Assembly (NCBI RefSeq): GCF_003086295.3
Contig: NC_092045.1
Span: forward strand, 94,936,693-95,000,692
From: Arachis hypogaea
Lineage: Eukaryota > Streptophyta > Magnoliopsida > Fabales > Fabaceae
Direction: 5' to 3'
Length of the DNA: 64,000 nucleotides
Numbering within the stretch: position 1 is the stretch's first letter; the number at the start of each line of letters is the position of its first letter. Shown here piece by piece: positions 1 through 12,736 of the stretch. Under the pieces are notes generated by a model. That model was not told the DNA's origin. It made no database searches and saw only the letters and a program-made list of their open reading frames with translations. Position numbers and translations under genes: made by a program.

Positions 1-335
1 TGGCATGTATGTATCCGGTGGTAATACTAGAAGACAGAGTGCTTTGGGCCACGGCCAAGACTCATAAAGTAGCTGTGTTCAAGAATCATCATACTTAACT
101 AGGAGAATCAATAACACTATCTGGATTCTGAGTTCCTATAGAAGCCAATCATTTTGAATTTCAAAGGATAGAGTGAGATACCAAAACTGTTCAGAGGCAA
201 AAAGCTACAAGCCCCGCTCATCTAATTAATACTGATCTTCATAGATGTTTTTGGAATTCATTGCATATTCTCTTCTTTTTATCTTATTTGACTTTCAGTT
301 GCTTGGGGACAAGCAACAATTTAAGTTTGGTGTTG
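1..335 (+). mobile_element. 3' internal tail of a plus-strand LTR retrotransposon
   Basis: This stretch aligns closely by eye with the last 330 bases before the 3' LTR of element A (34290-34629). Both hold the phrases 'ccggtggtaatact', 'aagactcataaa', 'gtgttcaagaatca' and the terminal 'ggggacaagcaacaattt' plus AAGTTTGGTGTTG. It is untranslated 3' sequence; the coding part lies left of the window. It was probably the same kind of gag-only element as A, but that cannot be seen here. Confidence 0.85.
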
Positions 336-1924
336 TGATGAGCGGATAATTTATACGCTTTTTGGCATTATTTTTAGTATGTTTTAGTTAGTTTTTATTA
401 TATTTTTATTAGTTTTTATTTAAAATTCACTTTTCTGGACTTTACTATGAGTTTGTGTGTTTTTTTTGTGATTTCAGGTATTTTCTGACTGAAATTGAGG
501 GACCTGAGCAAAAATATGATTCAGAGGCTGAAAAGGACTGTAGATGCTGTTGGATTCTGACCTCCCTTCACTCGAAGTGGATTTTATGGAGCTACAAAAG
601 CCCGATTGGCGCGCTTTCAATTGCGTTGGAAAGTAGACATCCTGGGCTTTCCAGCAATGTATAATAGTCCATACTTTGTCCGAAATTTGATAGCCCAAAC
701 AGGTGTTCCAAGTCAGCTCAAGAATTCTGACGTAAAACGCCGGAACTGGCACAAGAATGGGAGTTAAACGCCCAAACTGGCACAAAAGCTGGCGTTTAAC
801 TCCAAGAAAAGTCTCTACACGAAAATGCTTCAATGCTTAGCCCAAGCACACACCAAGTGGGCCCGGAAGTGGATTTTTACGTCATTTACTCATCTTTGTA
901 AACCCTAAGCTACTAGTTCTCTACAAATAGGACCTTTTGCTATTGTATTTTAATCTTTGGATCACTTTAGATCTCTAGATCATCTTTGGACGTCTAGTTC
1001 TTAGATTATGGGTGCTGGCCTCTCGGCATAGATTAAGGTGTGGAGCTCTGTTGTACCTCGAGTATTAATGCAATTACTATTGTTTTTCTATTCAATTCAG
1101 CTTATTCTTGTTCTAAGATATTCATTCGTACCCAAGAACATGATGACTGTGATGATTATGTGACACTCATCATCATTCTCACTTATGAACGCGTGCCTGA
1201 CAGCCACTTCCGTTCTACAAGCAAACAAGGCTTGAATGTTTATCTCTTGGATTTCTTAACCGGAATCTTCGTGGTATAAGCTAGAATTGATGGCGGCATT
1301 CAAGAGAATCCGGAAGGTATAAACCTTGTCTGTGGTATTCTGAGTAGGATTCGAGGATTGAATGATTGTGACGAGCTTCAAACTCGCGATTGTGGGGCGT
1401 TAGTGACAGACGCGAAAGAATCACTGGATTCTATTCCGACATGATCGAGAACCGACAGCTGAATAGCCGTGTTGTGACAGAGCGCGTTGAACATTTTCAC
1501 TGAGAGGACGGGACTGTAGCCATTGACAACGGTGATGCCCAACATACAGCTTGCCATGGAAAGGAGTAAGAAGGATTGGATGAAAACAGTAGGAAAGCAG
1601 AGAGACGAAAGGGACAAAGCATCTCCATACGCTTATCTGAAATTCTCACCAATGAATTACATAAGTATCTCTATCTTTATTTTATGCTTTATTCATAAAT
1701 CATCTATAATCATTTGAATCTGCCTGACTGAGATTTACAAGATGACCATAGCTTGCTTCATACCAACAATCTCTGTGGGATCGACCCTTACTCGCGTAAG
1801 GTTTATTACTTGGATGACCCAGTGCACTTGCTGGTTAGTTGTGTGAAGTTGTGATAAAGAGTTGAGATTGCAAATGAGCGTAACATGCTGATGGCGCCAT
1901 TGATGATCACAATTTCGTGCACCA
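336..1924 (+). repeat. 3' LTR (1589 bp), TGATGAGCGG...TGCACCA
   Basis: It starts TGATGAGCGG directly after the AAGTTTGGTGTTG tract and ends TGCACCA, giving TG...CA ends. A TATA-like 'ctacaaatagga' lies near 923. It is related to A's LTRs but shorter and of another subfamily, with weak GGCGTTNAACGCC-type palindromes at 730-800. The 5 bases after it (gtcct) should be the target duplication; the partner copy is outside the window. Confidence 0.85.
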
Positions 1925-2148
1925 GTCCTCAAAGAGGAGTTGCCGACGCCTAGCTTGCCTTATACGTGAAAGAGTTCTTTCAATTTCAGGGTCAAATACT
2001 GGCAAGCTTGGGTCAGGAAGTGAACGTGTCATTTAACGAAAGAAACGTACAGCTCATAGTGACAAAAATAAAATAAAATGCAAATAAATAAATTCTAATT
2101 AATAACTTTAGCACTCTATTGCAACTCCCCGGCAACGGCGCCAAAAAT
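1925..2148 (-). mobile_element. 5' leader of minus-strand element C
   Basis: Only 224 bases of C's internal region remain in view, next to its primer site. The plus-strand element ending at 1924 inserted here, so the rest of C should continue left of the window. No coding sequence is visible. Confidence 0.7.
2126..2143 (-). other. Primer binding site, tRNA-Asp type (element C)
   Basis: On the minus strand this reads TGGCGCCGTTGCCGGGGA, complementary to the 3' end of plant tRNA-Asp including CCA. It lies 5 bases inside the LTR end, as expected. Athila-type and related Ty3/gypsy elements use this primer. Confidence 0.9.
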
Positions 2149-3645
2149 TGATGTGGGCGAAAATCGGTAAATTAAAAATTATTAGGATATATACGTTGCA
2201 AGTATAGTTCTTAACTCACCAGAAATTCACTTATCGATTTAGAAAGGTGTCACAGGAATTTAAAATTAAAATACTGGGAGTATGAATCCCAGGTCGTCTC
2301 CCAATGAGTTGCAGAAAAGTGTGCTATTTTATTAATCAGATGTTTTCAAAAAGGTTTGAGTTGAGTAAACAGGAAATAAAATTAGAGAATTTGAATAATG
2401 TAAATAAAAGCCTTGACTGGGAGTTGATTAGTTGGAAGTCCCAGTATTGTTGAATTACTCTCTAGATTAATTGATAATTAAAGGTTATCCTGTTTAGTTA
2501 TCTCTTACTAGGTAAGGAAAAGTCAAACAAGTTGGAATGCTACGTCCGTTCACAAGTTGCAACCCTCTTAATTAAAAAGGATTGGTGTTAGTGACTAGAG
2601 GGAAATCCAACAATAAACCCAATTACAATCTTTCTTTTAAGCCTTCCAATTCAAGGGTTCCTTTCAATCAACTCCCCATCAAGTTAGGGAACTACTCGCT
2701 CATTGTGAATGTAAAATTCATAACATATGAAAGGGAATTGAAGAAGGACATTGTAAATAAAAAATCAAAATAATCAATTAAAAATAAAAATAATCCTTGT
2801 ATTAAATAATCCCAAAAATATTCCAATGGTAAAATTAAGCAAAGCAAAGGACATGGAAGAGTAAATCCAAGTAAAGAAAACGAACTAGAATGACGAAGTC
2901 TTGATGAGGTAATAACTCTTCTCAGTATCCCAATGCAAAAAGTGGTAGAAAAATAAAATCCTAAGAACTATGAATGTCTAGAGAGAAAAACCTAGAGGAG
3001 GAGTAAAAACTAGATCTAAAACTAAAACTGCCTAGAATGAATTGTTCTTCTGGTTTCTGCATGTTCTCTGGCTCTAGTCTGCTGTTCTGGACCGAAAACT
3101 GGGTCAAAATATGGTCCAAAATGGCCCCCCAGCGAATTCTGCAGATTATGCAGATCGCGCTCATCACGCGATCGCGTCATCCATGCGGACGCGTCATTCG
3201 CGTTTCTCCCTGCCACACGGTCGCGTCGTCCACGCTTCCGCGTCACTTGTGCTTTTCCAATCCGCGCGGTCGCGTGAGCCAGGCGGCCGCGTCACTGCGA
3301 TTTCTCCTCTTTCGCGCGAACGCGTGAGCCATGCGGCCGCGTCACTTCTCGCTGGTTATCTCCTCAATTTCTCGTGTTCCTTCCATTTTTTCTTGCTTCC
3401 TTTTCAATCTCCAACTCATTCATGCCCTATAAAAACTGAAACACTTAACACACAGATTACAGCATCGAATGGAATAAAGGAGAATTAAAATGCATAATTA
3501 AAAGCCTCTAGGAAGCAGTTTTCAATCATGTAATAATTTCAAGAAGGAAATATAAATGCATGCTAAATTAATGAATAAGTGGGTAAGGATCATGATAAAA
3601 CCACACAATTAAACACAATATAAACCATAAAATAATGGTTTATCA
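2149..3645 (-). repeat. 5' LTR of element C (1497 bp)
   Basis: On the minus strand it begins TGATAAACCATTATTTTATG and ends just before the primer site, giving TG...CA ends. Positions 3150-3345 hold a run of CpG-rich words such as 'gcggccgcgtcac' and 'ggtcgcgtgagcc'. The 5 bases outside it (gatct, 3646-3650) are the expected target duplication. Open frames across this CG-rich part are chance frames through repeats. Confidence 0.85.
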
Positions 3646-3891
3646 GATCTCTTTTATGACCTTGTCTCCTAATAAGTCCATGGGTACCATCTCATATGCT
3701 TTCTCCACCAATCATTTAAGTAGAATTATGTTTATAGCATATCGTTTTGTCTTTATATATGTTCATGATTGCAAATATTTAGATGCAACACAGTCATTCA
3801 CATCCTAAAGCATAAAAAGCTCAAAAATATATTTTTTTTAATTTTTATTTCTTACACTAATTTTATGTCTACTCATCTCTGGCAATGAAAG

Positions 3892-3996
3892 GTGCTTCAA
3901 CAATTTGAGGATAAAAATTTAATTGAATTTCAATCACATTTTGATTATACACTGTCACCTCCCTTGGATATTTTCTCAGAGCAGGAACATAAAAAG
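3892..3996 (+). pseudogene. Split exon of a CACTA-type protein (5' part)
   Basis: A frame opens after a possible splice acceptor (aaag at 3888-3891), is open for 35 codons, and runs into the target duplication aaaag. After element B the frame continues from 16586 to a stop at 16654. The residues after the junction are rich in E, K and Q and look like a coiled coil, as in C-terminal parts of plant En/Spm-like transposases. I infer this family from the coil and the nearby CACTA terminus; no catalytic motif is visible. The gene is disrupted and has no visible start. Confidence 0.45.
3992..3996. other. Target site duplication AAAAG of element B (left)
   Basis: Sequence aaaag precedes the LTR and recurs perfectly at 16586-16590. 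This pair fixes the outer limits of B. Confidence 0.9.
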
Positions 3997-6900
3997 TGTA
4001 ACACCCCAATTACCCTAAACTTTACCTCTAGCCGTAAAGCAAAGATTAATCAGAAGTTATGATAGTTCTAAGGCTTATATATATATATATATATAGAAGG
4101 AAGTAATATATTCTAGAAGTCTGATGAAGGATTAAGCTCAAATTATCGAATTACAAAAGCGTGAGACGTGCACATGAAGCTAACGCATGAGATACGAGGT
4201 ATAGGTCTAAGAGAATAAAATATATATAAATATAAGAATATAATAATCATAGAATACTAGCTGTAGCTTGCAGAGTTTAAGCCGACTAGTTACAAATATA
4301 AAGATACAGAGTTTTAGAATTAAAACAGCTTATACAACCTATCTCTCAAGTAAGCCTCTAGGGCCATAAAGATAAAACACAAAAACATGTGAGAGTAACT
4401 ATAACAAAGCATTATAAATTAAACCCAGGAGGAACCATACTCTGCTCTGTCACTATATCCACAATCTCACCAAAGTAGATTACGACCTGCATCTGAAAAA
4501 TAACAACAAAGTATGGAATGAGAACCGGAGGTTCTCAGTATGGTAACAGTGTCCAAATGATGTAAGATGTAAGGCTCTGGGACGCCAAAGGCAATCCTAG
4601 AACTCCACATCACATACAAATATTCAAGCTTAGAGCAAAATAAATAAAAAAACTCAAACCATAAAACAGGGTTATTTAATCTTAGGGAAATTCTAACTAA
4701 ACTAGTCACACCGCTGTATCCCACAACCCTCGCCAACCTACCCTGCATGCGATCTCATCGCCACCGCCTACCTAACCTCGTCAGCACCAGACAATCACAA
4801 TAAGTGCATGCAAGTAAAATACATATAATATTCATATACAATAAGTAATCCAAGAAGCAAGTAAGCATGTTATACAATTAGGCAAACTCAAGTAAACAAA
4901 GCAAGCAAGCATATAGAAGATGCACATGATGAATGTCTGTCCTATTGGCTGTGATATCACATGTCGGTTATTGTGCCAAATCCGACAGCGAATCCGGTCG
5001 ACAACTCCTGGACTAGTCTCTCTATTGTGCATAAGGAGGAAAATTCCGAGGGAGAGTACCCTACCACCTTCTCCTTTCAGACAGAAATATTCTGAGGGAA
5101 TGTGCCCTACCACCTTCCTCTAGTTGTCGCATGATTTTGTGGGTTAGTGCCCTACCACCTTGCAATCAGAGAGAAGTCACATTTTCAGGAGGAATAATTC
5201 CGAGGGATAAGTGCCCTACCATCTTCTCCTTTCATAGGAAAATATTCCGAGGAAACGTGCCCTACCTCTTTCCTCTGGTTGCGAAAGTATGATTGAGAAG
5301 CCCAGCTTCAACTCTTACATCCGAACGTTGGCGGGATTCTACCACAGCCCCTATGACGGAGAATAATGCATAGTATAACTACATATTCAATCTCAGAGGC
5401 TACTCCTCATAACACACTTCCACTCATACTCATTCCATCAACCTTAGCCATTCACCATTTCCTTTTTGAACTCATTAGTTCCTTAGTTTCTCAATTCATC
5501 ATCAGCAATCACCAAGTTCACTACTCTTCCTTCTCTCCCAATCAAACTCAACATCAATACATCAGAAACCTAAACCTCCGTTCTCTAACATTTCAATATA
5601 ATCATCAACTAAAACCCTTAGCCTATTTTCCTTATTCCCATACTCAAATCTAAGTCCATAAGCCTTAAATGGTGTTAAAGATGCTTACAACCTTTTTGAG
5701 AAGGTGAAATAGTTGAAAATAAAGTTTAAAATTATGAAACAGGCGTGTGCGTTCGCACAGGGGTATGTGTGCGCACGCCCAGGAATATTTTGAAAGTGTG
5801 CTTACATATCAGAAAATCCTGAAATTCTGCAACTCATGCAGAATTTCAGATTTTCAACACCAATTTTGAGTGATCATAACTTCTTCTACAAAAATTCAAA
5901 TTTTACAAACTTTATATCAATTTGAAGAGTTTTCAATAAGCTTTAATTTAAATCAAATTTCAACAAATTTTGAAAATCAAAGCAAAAGTTATGATCAGGC
6001 AAAGTTCACCCAAAATCCATTTTTACCCAAAAACCTCTTAACCTCAAATTTAACAATCTCTCAATTCAAAATCAAACCAAACCGTGTCCAACCATCATAA
6101 ACCACTACTACATACAACATCTTACCATTTCATATCATCCCCCTCAATTTCACACCTAAATTACTAAGCCATTACATCATGTCTCACTACCAATCCAAAT
6201 TTTCCAATTCAATTATAAATCCACACTCATAATCATCCTCAACTAACAACAACCTCAATAACCAAAATAATTCCTCATCAATTCTAGTAATCATCACCAA
6301 ATCATATATAGCATTAATCAAATTCATCATAAAACTCATCAACACCAATAACATTCTCACAACTCATTTTCAATCATCAACAACACGAACCACTCTCAAT
6401 ATAATCCAATAGTTTCATCATTTCACAACAACATTACACATCAATAAATTCTCATACATTGATCCATCACTTGCCATAATCATCATCATCATAATACTCA
6501 TCCAACACCAACATTTCCCAACAATCATCATCAACCACAACAATTCAATACCACCAACAATTGACATTAATTCACATATAATTGTTCATACACCAACAAC
6601 ATTCAATCATATCTTAGGGTTAACTAGCCTAAGTATCCAGAAATATTACATATTACATAAAGGAAACCAAAACCATACCTTGGCCGATTCTCAAATGCAC
6701 CAAACACCAAAACAAAACAACCAAGCTTGATCCAAAGCCTCAACCAACTTCAACCAACACCAAAGCTCAAACTAACAACACATATATCACCAAAACTCAA
6801 AACCTAAGATACACAAAACAACTAAACACAAGGGTTTAGTGAAACCTTACCTTATCCAACATGATTAGGGGTAAAATCCAACATTTATTCGCTACTAGAG

Positions 6901-7593
6901 ATCACCTAAACAACCAAAACCACAAAATCTACTCAAAAACCAAACATAAAAGCGTGCAGAACCTAGGGTACGAAACTAGTAAGTGAAGAGAGATATCTTA
7001 CCAAATTTATTTATTTAGAAATGTAGAGCTCGACAAGTGCTTCGTGTGGCCGCAAACGGCTCATCAATCGGAGCTCCGGATCAAAAGTTATTGCTTCTGG
7101 AAGGTGGAGGTGAAAAGTAACCAACCCTCACCTCTCCTCTCTTCTCAATCTGCGCCCAGCTCTTTGTGGGGAAAAAAATGAGCTGAAAAGCTCATTAAGT
7201 GAGTTTATATATGTTGGACCTTGGGCCTGGTCCAACCCGTTAGTGTTTTTGGTCCGTTTGGCCCACTTTGGGCCAAAACCTTTAAGATTAGTGTCCAGTT
7301 TTCGATTCTAAAATTATTTTTCTCCTTTCAAAACAACAAATCAATTTTCTAAATATTATTTTCCAAAATACGCGGTACTGGACAGTCTAGAGTCGGTACT
7401 GCCAACTTAAGTGTCAGTACGCATTTTTACAAAAAAATCTTTTCGAAAAGGTACATTTTCCAACTCAAAAAAATTCACTGAAATCAAATTTCACATTTTT
7501 ATTTTTAAATTAAAACTTCTAAATTTTGAATCTATTCCGGGCACTAAAATTATTTTATTAAAACGGTTTTACGTGAAAATGCGGGTTCTTACA
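3997..7593 (-). repeat. 3' LTR of element B (3597 bp)
   Basis: On the minus strand it runs TGTAAGAACCCGCATTTTCA...GGGTGTTACA. It holds a (TA)n run (4076-4095), a perfect palindrome TGTGATATCACA (4950-4961), about five copies of a repeat around 'gccctaccacctt' (5046-5290) and a 'gtgtgcgcacgcc' CpG palindrome near 5770. About 2 kb of it (5360-7000) is CA/AAC-rich and free of genes. Confidence 0.9.
5046..5290. repeat. LTR-internal tandem repeat 'CCCTACCACCTT', about 5 units
   Basis: Units of roughly 45-55 bases share 'gtgccctaccacctt' followed by 'ctcctttcaga' or 'cctctggttg'. The same array occurs in the other LTR at 12383-12610. It lies just after the GATATC palindrome module, where element G carries an unrelated repeat. 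Confidence 0.8.
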
Positions 7594-7606
7594 TCCTCCC
7601 TTCCTT
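7594..7606 (-). other. Polypurine tract of element B
   Basis: On the minus strand it reads AAGGAAGGGAGGA directly against the 3' LTR start, where plus-strand DNA synthesis is primed. Confidence 0.85.
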
Positions 7607-7689
7607 AAAAAGATTTTTGCCCTCGAAAATCCGAATCACGCGATGGGATATATATATACATATATTCCCCACGAAGCATCCTACTTTCA

Positions 7690-8180
7690 ACGTTGCTAAC
7701 CCAACAAGTTGCCAAAGCATCTCGTTCACCATCATCTTACTGTGTCGATATTCTCTCTCGCCAACTCCTCTATAGAATCGTTTGCTCGGATAGGCAGAAA
7801 ATGAACGGATTTGGTTAAGCGAACCACGATCACCCAAACCGCATCATAGTCCACTTCCACTGAGGAATCTCAAGAGGCTGCATCATTCCTGACGGCTTCT
7901 GATGCTCCATCTTCGCCTTCTGACACGTCCAACACTTGGATGCCACTGTAGCTACATCACCTTTCATCCCAAGCTATTAGAACATCTTCTTTAAGTTACA
8001 ATACATCTTTGTGCTTTCGGGATGAACAGAAAATCCACTGTAGTGAATCCCCGACAACAAGTCTTGTCTCAAACTTCTAACATCCTGTTTGCAAACTCTC
8101 CCCTTATCTCTCCACAATCTGTCACCATCCTTAGTGAATTCCTCACGCCTCTTATCACCAACTGGTTGCAACAATTTCTG
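7690..8180 (-). pseudogene. Integrase fragment of element B
   Basis: Reading right to left on the minus strand there is the zinc-binding N-terminal part (a segment with HPESTKMYCNLKKMF, then [16 protein letters not shown]) and the start of the catalytic core ([14 protein letters not shown]). These blocks match the usual Ty3/gypsy order, but they fall in different frames, with stops between, and the DDE core and C-terminus are missing. It follows the RNase H remnant, as in chromoviruses. It cannot encode an active enzyme. Confidence 0.8.
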
Positions 8181-8339
8181 AAGCTTCCACTCATCTTGCT
8201 GAGCACCCTAAATCTCCGTCTTAAACGTGCTTGAAATCTACAACTGGCTCAAACAAGTTCTCCCAGCCACCTGACCAATGTCCAGCTTAAGACCCACAAA
8301 CCTATCCACTAACTCCTCTTCCTTGATTCTCACCTAAGC

Positions 8340-8660
8340 AATTGTTAAGGATTTCCGACCCAATGCACCTGCGACCACTTTCGCCTTTCCAGGGTGATAA
8401 CCCAGTTCAAAATCATAATTCTTTAGTAACTCCATCCGTCTTCTCCACTCATTTTAAGCTCTTTCTGATCAAGGACATACTTGAGACTCTTATGATCAGA
8501 AAAGATGCTAAACCTCAGTCCGCATAGGTGGTGCCTCCAAATCTCCGGTGAAAACACAATCGTCGCTAATTCCAAATCACGAGTTGAATAGTTTACCTTA
8601 TGCGGTCCCAACTGACGCGATGCGTAAGCCACCACACTCCGGTGTTGCATCAACACGCAA
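8340..8660 (-). pseudogene. RNase H fragment of element B
   Basis: The frame 8423-8656 reads [20 protein letters not shown] and [18 protein letters not shown], classic Ty3/gypsy RNase H blocks with the Glu and Asp positions in place. After a frameshift near 8450 the tail (ELGYHPGKAKVVAGALGRK) continues in another frame; the usual final Asp (VADALSRK) is replaced by Gly. This is a dead copy between the RT tail and the integrase fragment. Confidence 0.85.
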
Positions 8661-8759
8661 CTTAACCCTTCAGAGAAGCGTCATCGTATACTTCGAACGG
8701 CTCATGCGTTTCCAACAAGATTAAACAGGTGCTGAAGTTAACTTTTGCTTCAAAGTCTA

Positions 8760-8998
8760 AAAACTCGCTACACACTCCGACATCCAAACAAAGGCGCTTC
8801 CTTTCTTGTCAACCTAGCCATCGGCAATGCAATCCGGGAGAATCTTTCAATGAATCTCCGATAATATCCGGCTAAACCCAAGAAGCTTCTAACTTCCGTT
8901 ACCGTTGTCGGTCTTTCCCATCCCATCACCGTTTCTACCTTATAAGGATCTATGGTCATTCCTCTCTTGCTCACCACATGACCTAAGAGCCTCACTTC
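8760..8998 (-). pseudogene. Reverse transcriptase C-terminal fragment of element B
   Basis: The 75-codon frame 8768-8995 contains LLGHVVSKRGMTIDPYKVE and EVRSFLGLAGYYRRFIERFS, the conserved end of the Ty3/gypsy RT palm and thumb. The catalytic FxDD block and everything N-terminal are absent; AT-rich repeats (9005-9960) stand in their place. Confidence 0.85.
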
Positions 8999-9004
8999 TC
9001 CCTT

Positions 9005-9965
9005 TCAGAACTTACACTTTGACAACTTGGCATACAACTTCCAATGCGTCACTCTGATTATCGTCACTAGAATCCAAAAAATCCTTTCTTTTAAACCAAA
9101 ATACCGAATTTTGTAATACTTTTCAAAACCTTTAAAACAAGTTTATTCTAAATGAGTTCATTGTTAAAGCTCCTTCAAAGGAGTCAAAAATCATTCGCTA
9201 GTAAGTCAAACACTTGAATTCACAGTTTTCTTAAATAAAAAATTTTTCAGTTTGAATTCCTTTCGATAAGATAGTTTAGAAACCAAATTCACAAATGAAC
9301 ATAATCGGAGAACTCACTTTTCTTTTCAAATAATATCTTCCAAACTAAGAATTTTTGACGTAGTTTCAAAACCAAAGGCTGCTTCCGTAACATTTCGCAA
9401 AGCTGTGAAAACAAGTTCAATCTAAACCAGTTCATTATGAAAGCTTTTTCAAAGGCTCAAAAATTTATTTATTTTTAAATCAAAACCTTTCAATTTAAAT
9501 CCCTTTTTGATAAGATAAATTTGCAAACCAAGATCACAAGTTATTAAAATCACACAACCCACCTTTCTTTTTAAATCGTAGCATTTGATTAAAAGTTCAA
9601 ATCCTAGTTTCAAAACCAAATCAATCAAACCCAAACTCCAAACCAGATTTGAAAATCACTCTAAATCTTAAAATGGAAAAAATTATAGTTAAAAATCGAA
9701 AGGATGTTAGTCGGTATTTCCGTTGCCACTAGTGCTGAATCGCACCCATCGCTCACACAGGGAACCGTCAAGAATTCTAATCAGACTTGGTAACCATTCC
9801 GGCACGCCAACTCGGATCGTTCGTCATCACAAGTCCGAACCATTGGATACCGCCATTAGAATCCTCCTTTCCCCATGATTTACTTTCAACAAAACTCTAA
9901 GCTCTTGAAATTCTAACGACGATTTTACAAAAGATAGAACCAAACTAACCTCAGGTCCAGGTAAT
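9005..9965. repeat. AT-rich spacer with a tandem duplication in B's pol region
   Basis: Two related blocks (about 9120-9385 and 9395-9640) share phrases such as 'caagtt.attctaaa', 'aagct..ttcaaagg', 'gataaga.a.tttg.aaacca' and 'tagtttcaaaaccaaa'. No reverse transcriptase or protease homology is visible. The block replaces protease and RT N-terminal sequence. Confidence 0.55.
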
Positions 9966-9972
9966 ATAAGAC

Positions 9973-11052
9973 TCAAAGAATACGCTTACCTCTCGTCGGA
10001 GGATCCGACCCCGCCGCCTCACGTGTTGTTTGGAGTGGACTTTCTCTAACCAAATGTCCTGGTGCGCCACACTTGTAACATAGTTTCTTACCCAATCGGC
10101 ATGGCCTATTCGAATGGTAGTTCCCACGCTCCTGACATTTTATATTGGGGGAATAAGCTCTTGACCGCTTCCCATCACTATATTTCTTAAGGTCTTGTCT
10201 CCTTGGTCCAAGGTTGTTGTTGTCGCGTTCCCTACTAGTGTTTACACCATGAGTGTCCCTTGACGAGGCTACCGTCTTTGTGTTCTCTTCAACCACGCTT
10301 GCTTTGTTCACCAGATCGGAGAAAATACGGATCTCCATAGGAGCCATAGCAGTCCTGACGTCGTCCTTCAAACCACTTTGATACTTGACACACTTCCAAC
10401 TTTCAAAGGTTTTCGGGGCACCCTGACACGCCCTAGAGAACCTACAAAGTTCCTCAAACTTGCTTGTATAATTTGCCGCAGACAAGGAACCTTGCTTCAG
10501 CTGCATAAGTTCCATCTTCTTCGCTTCCCTTGCAGACTCAGGGAAGTACTTCTTGTAGAAGGCCGTTTGAAATACATCCCAAGGAACATCTGCATTCTGG
10601 AGCCGTAGCAAGCGGCATTCTGCCTGCCACCAATGCTGGGCCTCTTCCCAAAGTTGGTAAGCAGCAAACTCTACATATTGGTTACGTGGGACATGCTGCG
10701 CTTGCAGTGTGCATTCCATAGCTTGGAACCAGTTATTCGCTTCCGTGGGATTAGTTGAACCTCAAAAACTCGGAGGATGAACCTTGAGAAAGGTCGCCAA
10801 GGTCATCGGAGCACCTCCCGTGTTATCTCCGTTTCCTCTTGCATTCTCATTCGCATTTCCTTCACCATTTCCGTTTCCATTTCTGGCCGGTTGGCCTAAC
10901 CTTTACACAGCTTGCAGAGTCGCAGCAGCATTAGCCTCCATGGTGTTCGCAAGGTTCGCCATTGCCTCCATGAACTCGGCATGGTTATCGGCCGGTCGCT
11001 CATTCCTACTCTTTCCTCGTGAACGCGTATGACCTCGTCTGTGAGTGGCCAT
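9973..11052 (-). pseudogene. Gag of element B, two in-frame stops
   Basis: The frame starts at an ATG at 11050-11052 (MATHRRGHTRSR...). It passes two stop codons (near 10908 and 10758) and then is open through 9973-10719. The retrotransposon gag core (ATFLKVHPPSF, then WWQAECRLLRLQ and FYKKYFPESAREAKKMELMQ) is followed by a zinc knuckle CYKCGAPGHLVRE in which the last Cys is lost. It parallels the gag of element G block for block, so the two families are related. Gag packages the RNA into virus-like particles in the cytoplasm; this copy cannot. Confidence 0.88.
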
Positions 11053-11256
11053 TAGGTTTCATGTCCACACTAAACAATCGATATCAAGGTGATCAGTCTC
11101 AATATCAAAAGCCTAGTGCTTCATTTATCCTAAAAAGGCACTCACAAACAAGCATGCTATGAAATATCAAGTAGATAACCTAAATATCATGAAAGAAAAA
11201 TGATCTTGAGTGTGCAACGAAGCACAATCGGTCTATCCCTCAGGCTCACAAGGACA

Positions 11257-11272
11257 AACCGCTCTGGTACCA
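11257..11272 (-). other. Primer binding site, initiator-Met type (element B)
   Basis: On the minus strand it reads TGGTACCAGAGCGGTT, a near match to the complement of plant initiator tRNA-Met (usual start TGGTATCAGAGC). It lies 5 bases from the LTR. Confidence 0.85.
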
Positions 11273-11353
11273 CTAAATGTAACACCCAATTACCCTAAAC
11301 TTTACTTCTAGCCGTAAAGCAAAGATTAATCAGAGGTTACGACAGTTTTAAGG

Positions 11354-11355
<2 letters not shown>

Positions 11356-11431
<76 letters not shown>
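11356..11431. repeat. (TA)n microsatellite
   Basis: About 76 bases of alternating T and A in the 5' LTR of B. The partner LTR has only about 20 bases (4076-4095). Confidence 0.95.
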
Positions 11432-11434
<3 letters not shown>

Positions 11435-12736
11435 AAGTAATATATTCTAGAAGTTTGATGAAGGATTAAGCTCAAATTACCGAATTACAAAAGCGTGAGA
11501 CGTTCACACGAAGCTAACGCATGAGATACAAGGTATAGGTATAAGAGAATAAAACATATATAAATATAAGAATATAATAATCATAGAATACTAGCCGTAG
11601 CTTGCGAACTTTAAGCCGACTAGTTACAAATAGAAAGATACAGAGTTTTAGAATTAAAACAGCTTATATAAGCTATCTCTCAAGTAAGCCTCTAGGGCAA
11701 TAAAGATAAAACGCAAAAAGATGTGAGAGTAACTATAACAAAGCATTATAAATTAAACCCAGGAGGAACCATACTCCGTTCTGTCACCATATCTGCAATT
11801 TCACCGAAGTAGATTACGACATGCATCTGAAAAACAACAACAAAGTATGGAATGAGAACCGAAGGTTCTCAGTATGGTAACAGTGCCCAATGATGTAAGA
11901 TGTCAGGCTTCGAGACGCCGAAGGCAATTCTAGAACTCCACATCACATACAGATATTCAAGCTTAGAGCAAAATAAATAAATGAACTTAAACCATAAAAC
12001 AAGGTTATCTAATCTTAGGGGAATTCTAACTAAACTAGTCATACCGCTGTATCCCACAGCCCTTGCCAACCTAAACTCCGTGCGATCCCATCGCCACTAC
12101 CTACCTAACCTCCTCAGTACCAGACAATCACAATAAGTGCAGGCAAGTAAAACACAGATAATATTTATATTCAACAAGTAATCCAAGAAGAAAGTAAGCA
12201 TGTTATACAATTAGGCAAACTCAAGTAAACAAAGCAAGCAAGCAGATAGAAGATGCACATGATGAATGTCTGTCCTATTGGCTGTGATATCACATGTCGG
12301 TTATTGTGCCAAACCCGACAGCAAATCCGGTCGACAACTCCTGGACTAGTTTCTTTATTGCGCAAAAGGAGGAAAATTATGAGGGAGAGTGCCCTACCAC
12401 TTTCTCCTTTCAGAGGGAAATATTCTGAGAGAACGTGCCCTACCACCTTCCTCTGGTTGTCGCATGATTCCGTGGGTTAGTGCCATACCACCTTGCAATC
12501 AGAGAGAAGTCGCATTTTCAGTAGCAATAATTCCAAGGGAAAAGTGCCCTACCACCTTCTCCTTTCAGAGGGAAATATTTTGAGGGAACGTGCCCTACCA
12601 CCTTCTTCTGGTTGCGAAAGTATGAGTGAGAAGCCCAACTTCAACTCTCACATCGGAACGTAGGCGGGATTCTGCCACAGACCCTACGACAGAAAACAAT
12701 GCAGAGTATAACTACATATTCAATCTCAGAGGCCAC

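Larger units (their letters stand above)
3646..3996 (+). mobile_element. CACTA transposon segment, left of element B
   Basis: This belongs to the same DNA transposon that resumes at 16591: an open frame runs off the end of this segment and continues in the same frame after element B. The left flank is interrupted by element C. Positions 3646-3890 are AT-rich and read as an intron or spacer. Confidence 0.6.

Noticed and set aside
3022..3488. Frames on both strands of 70-125 codons
   Set aside because: They pass through the CpG-rich part of element C's LTR; overlapping frames on both strands reflect base composition.
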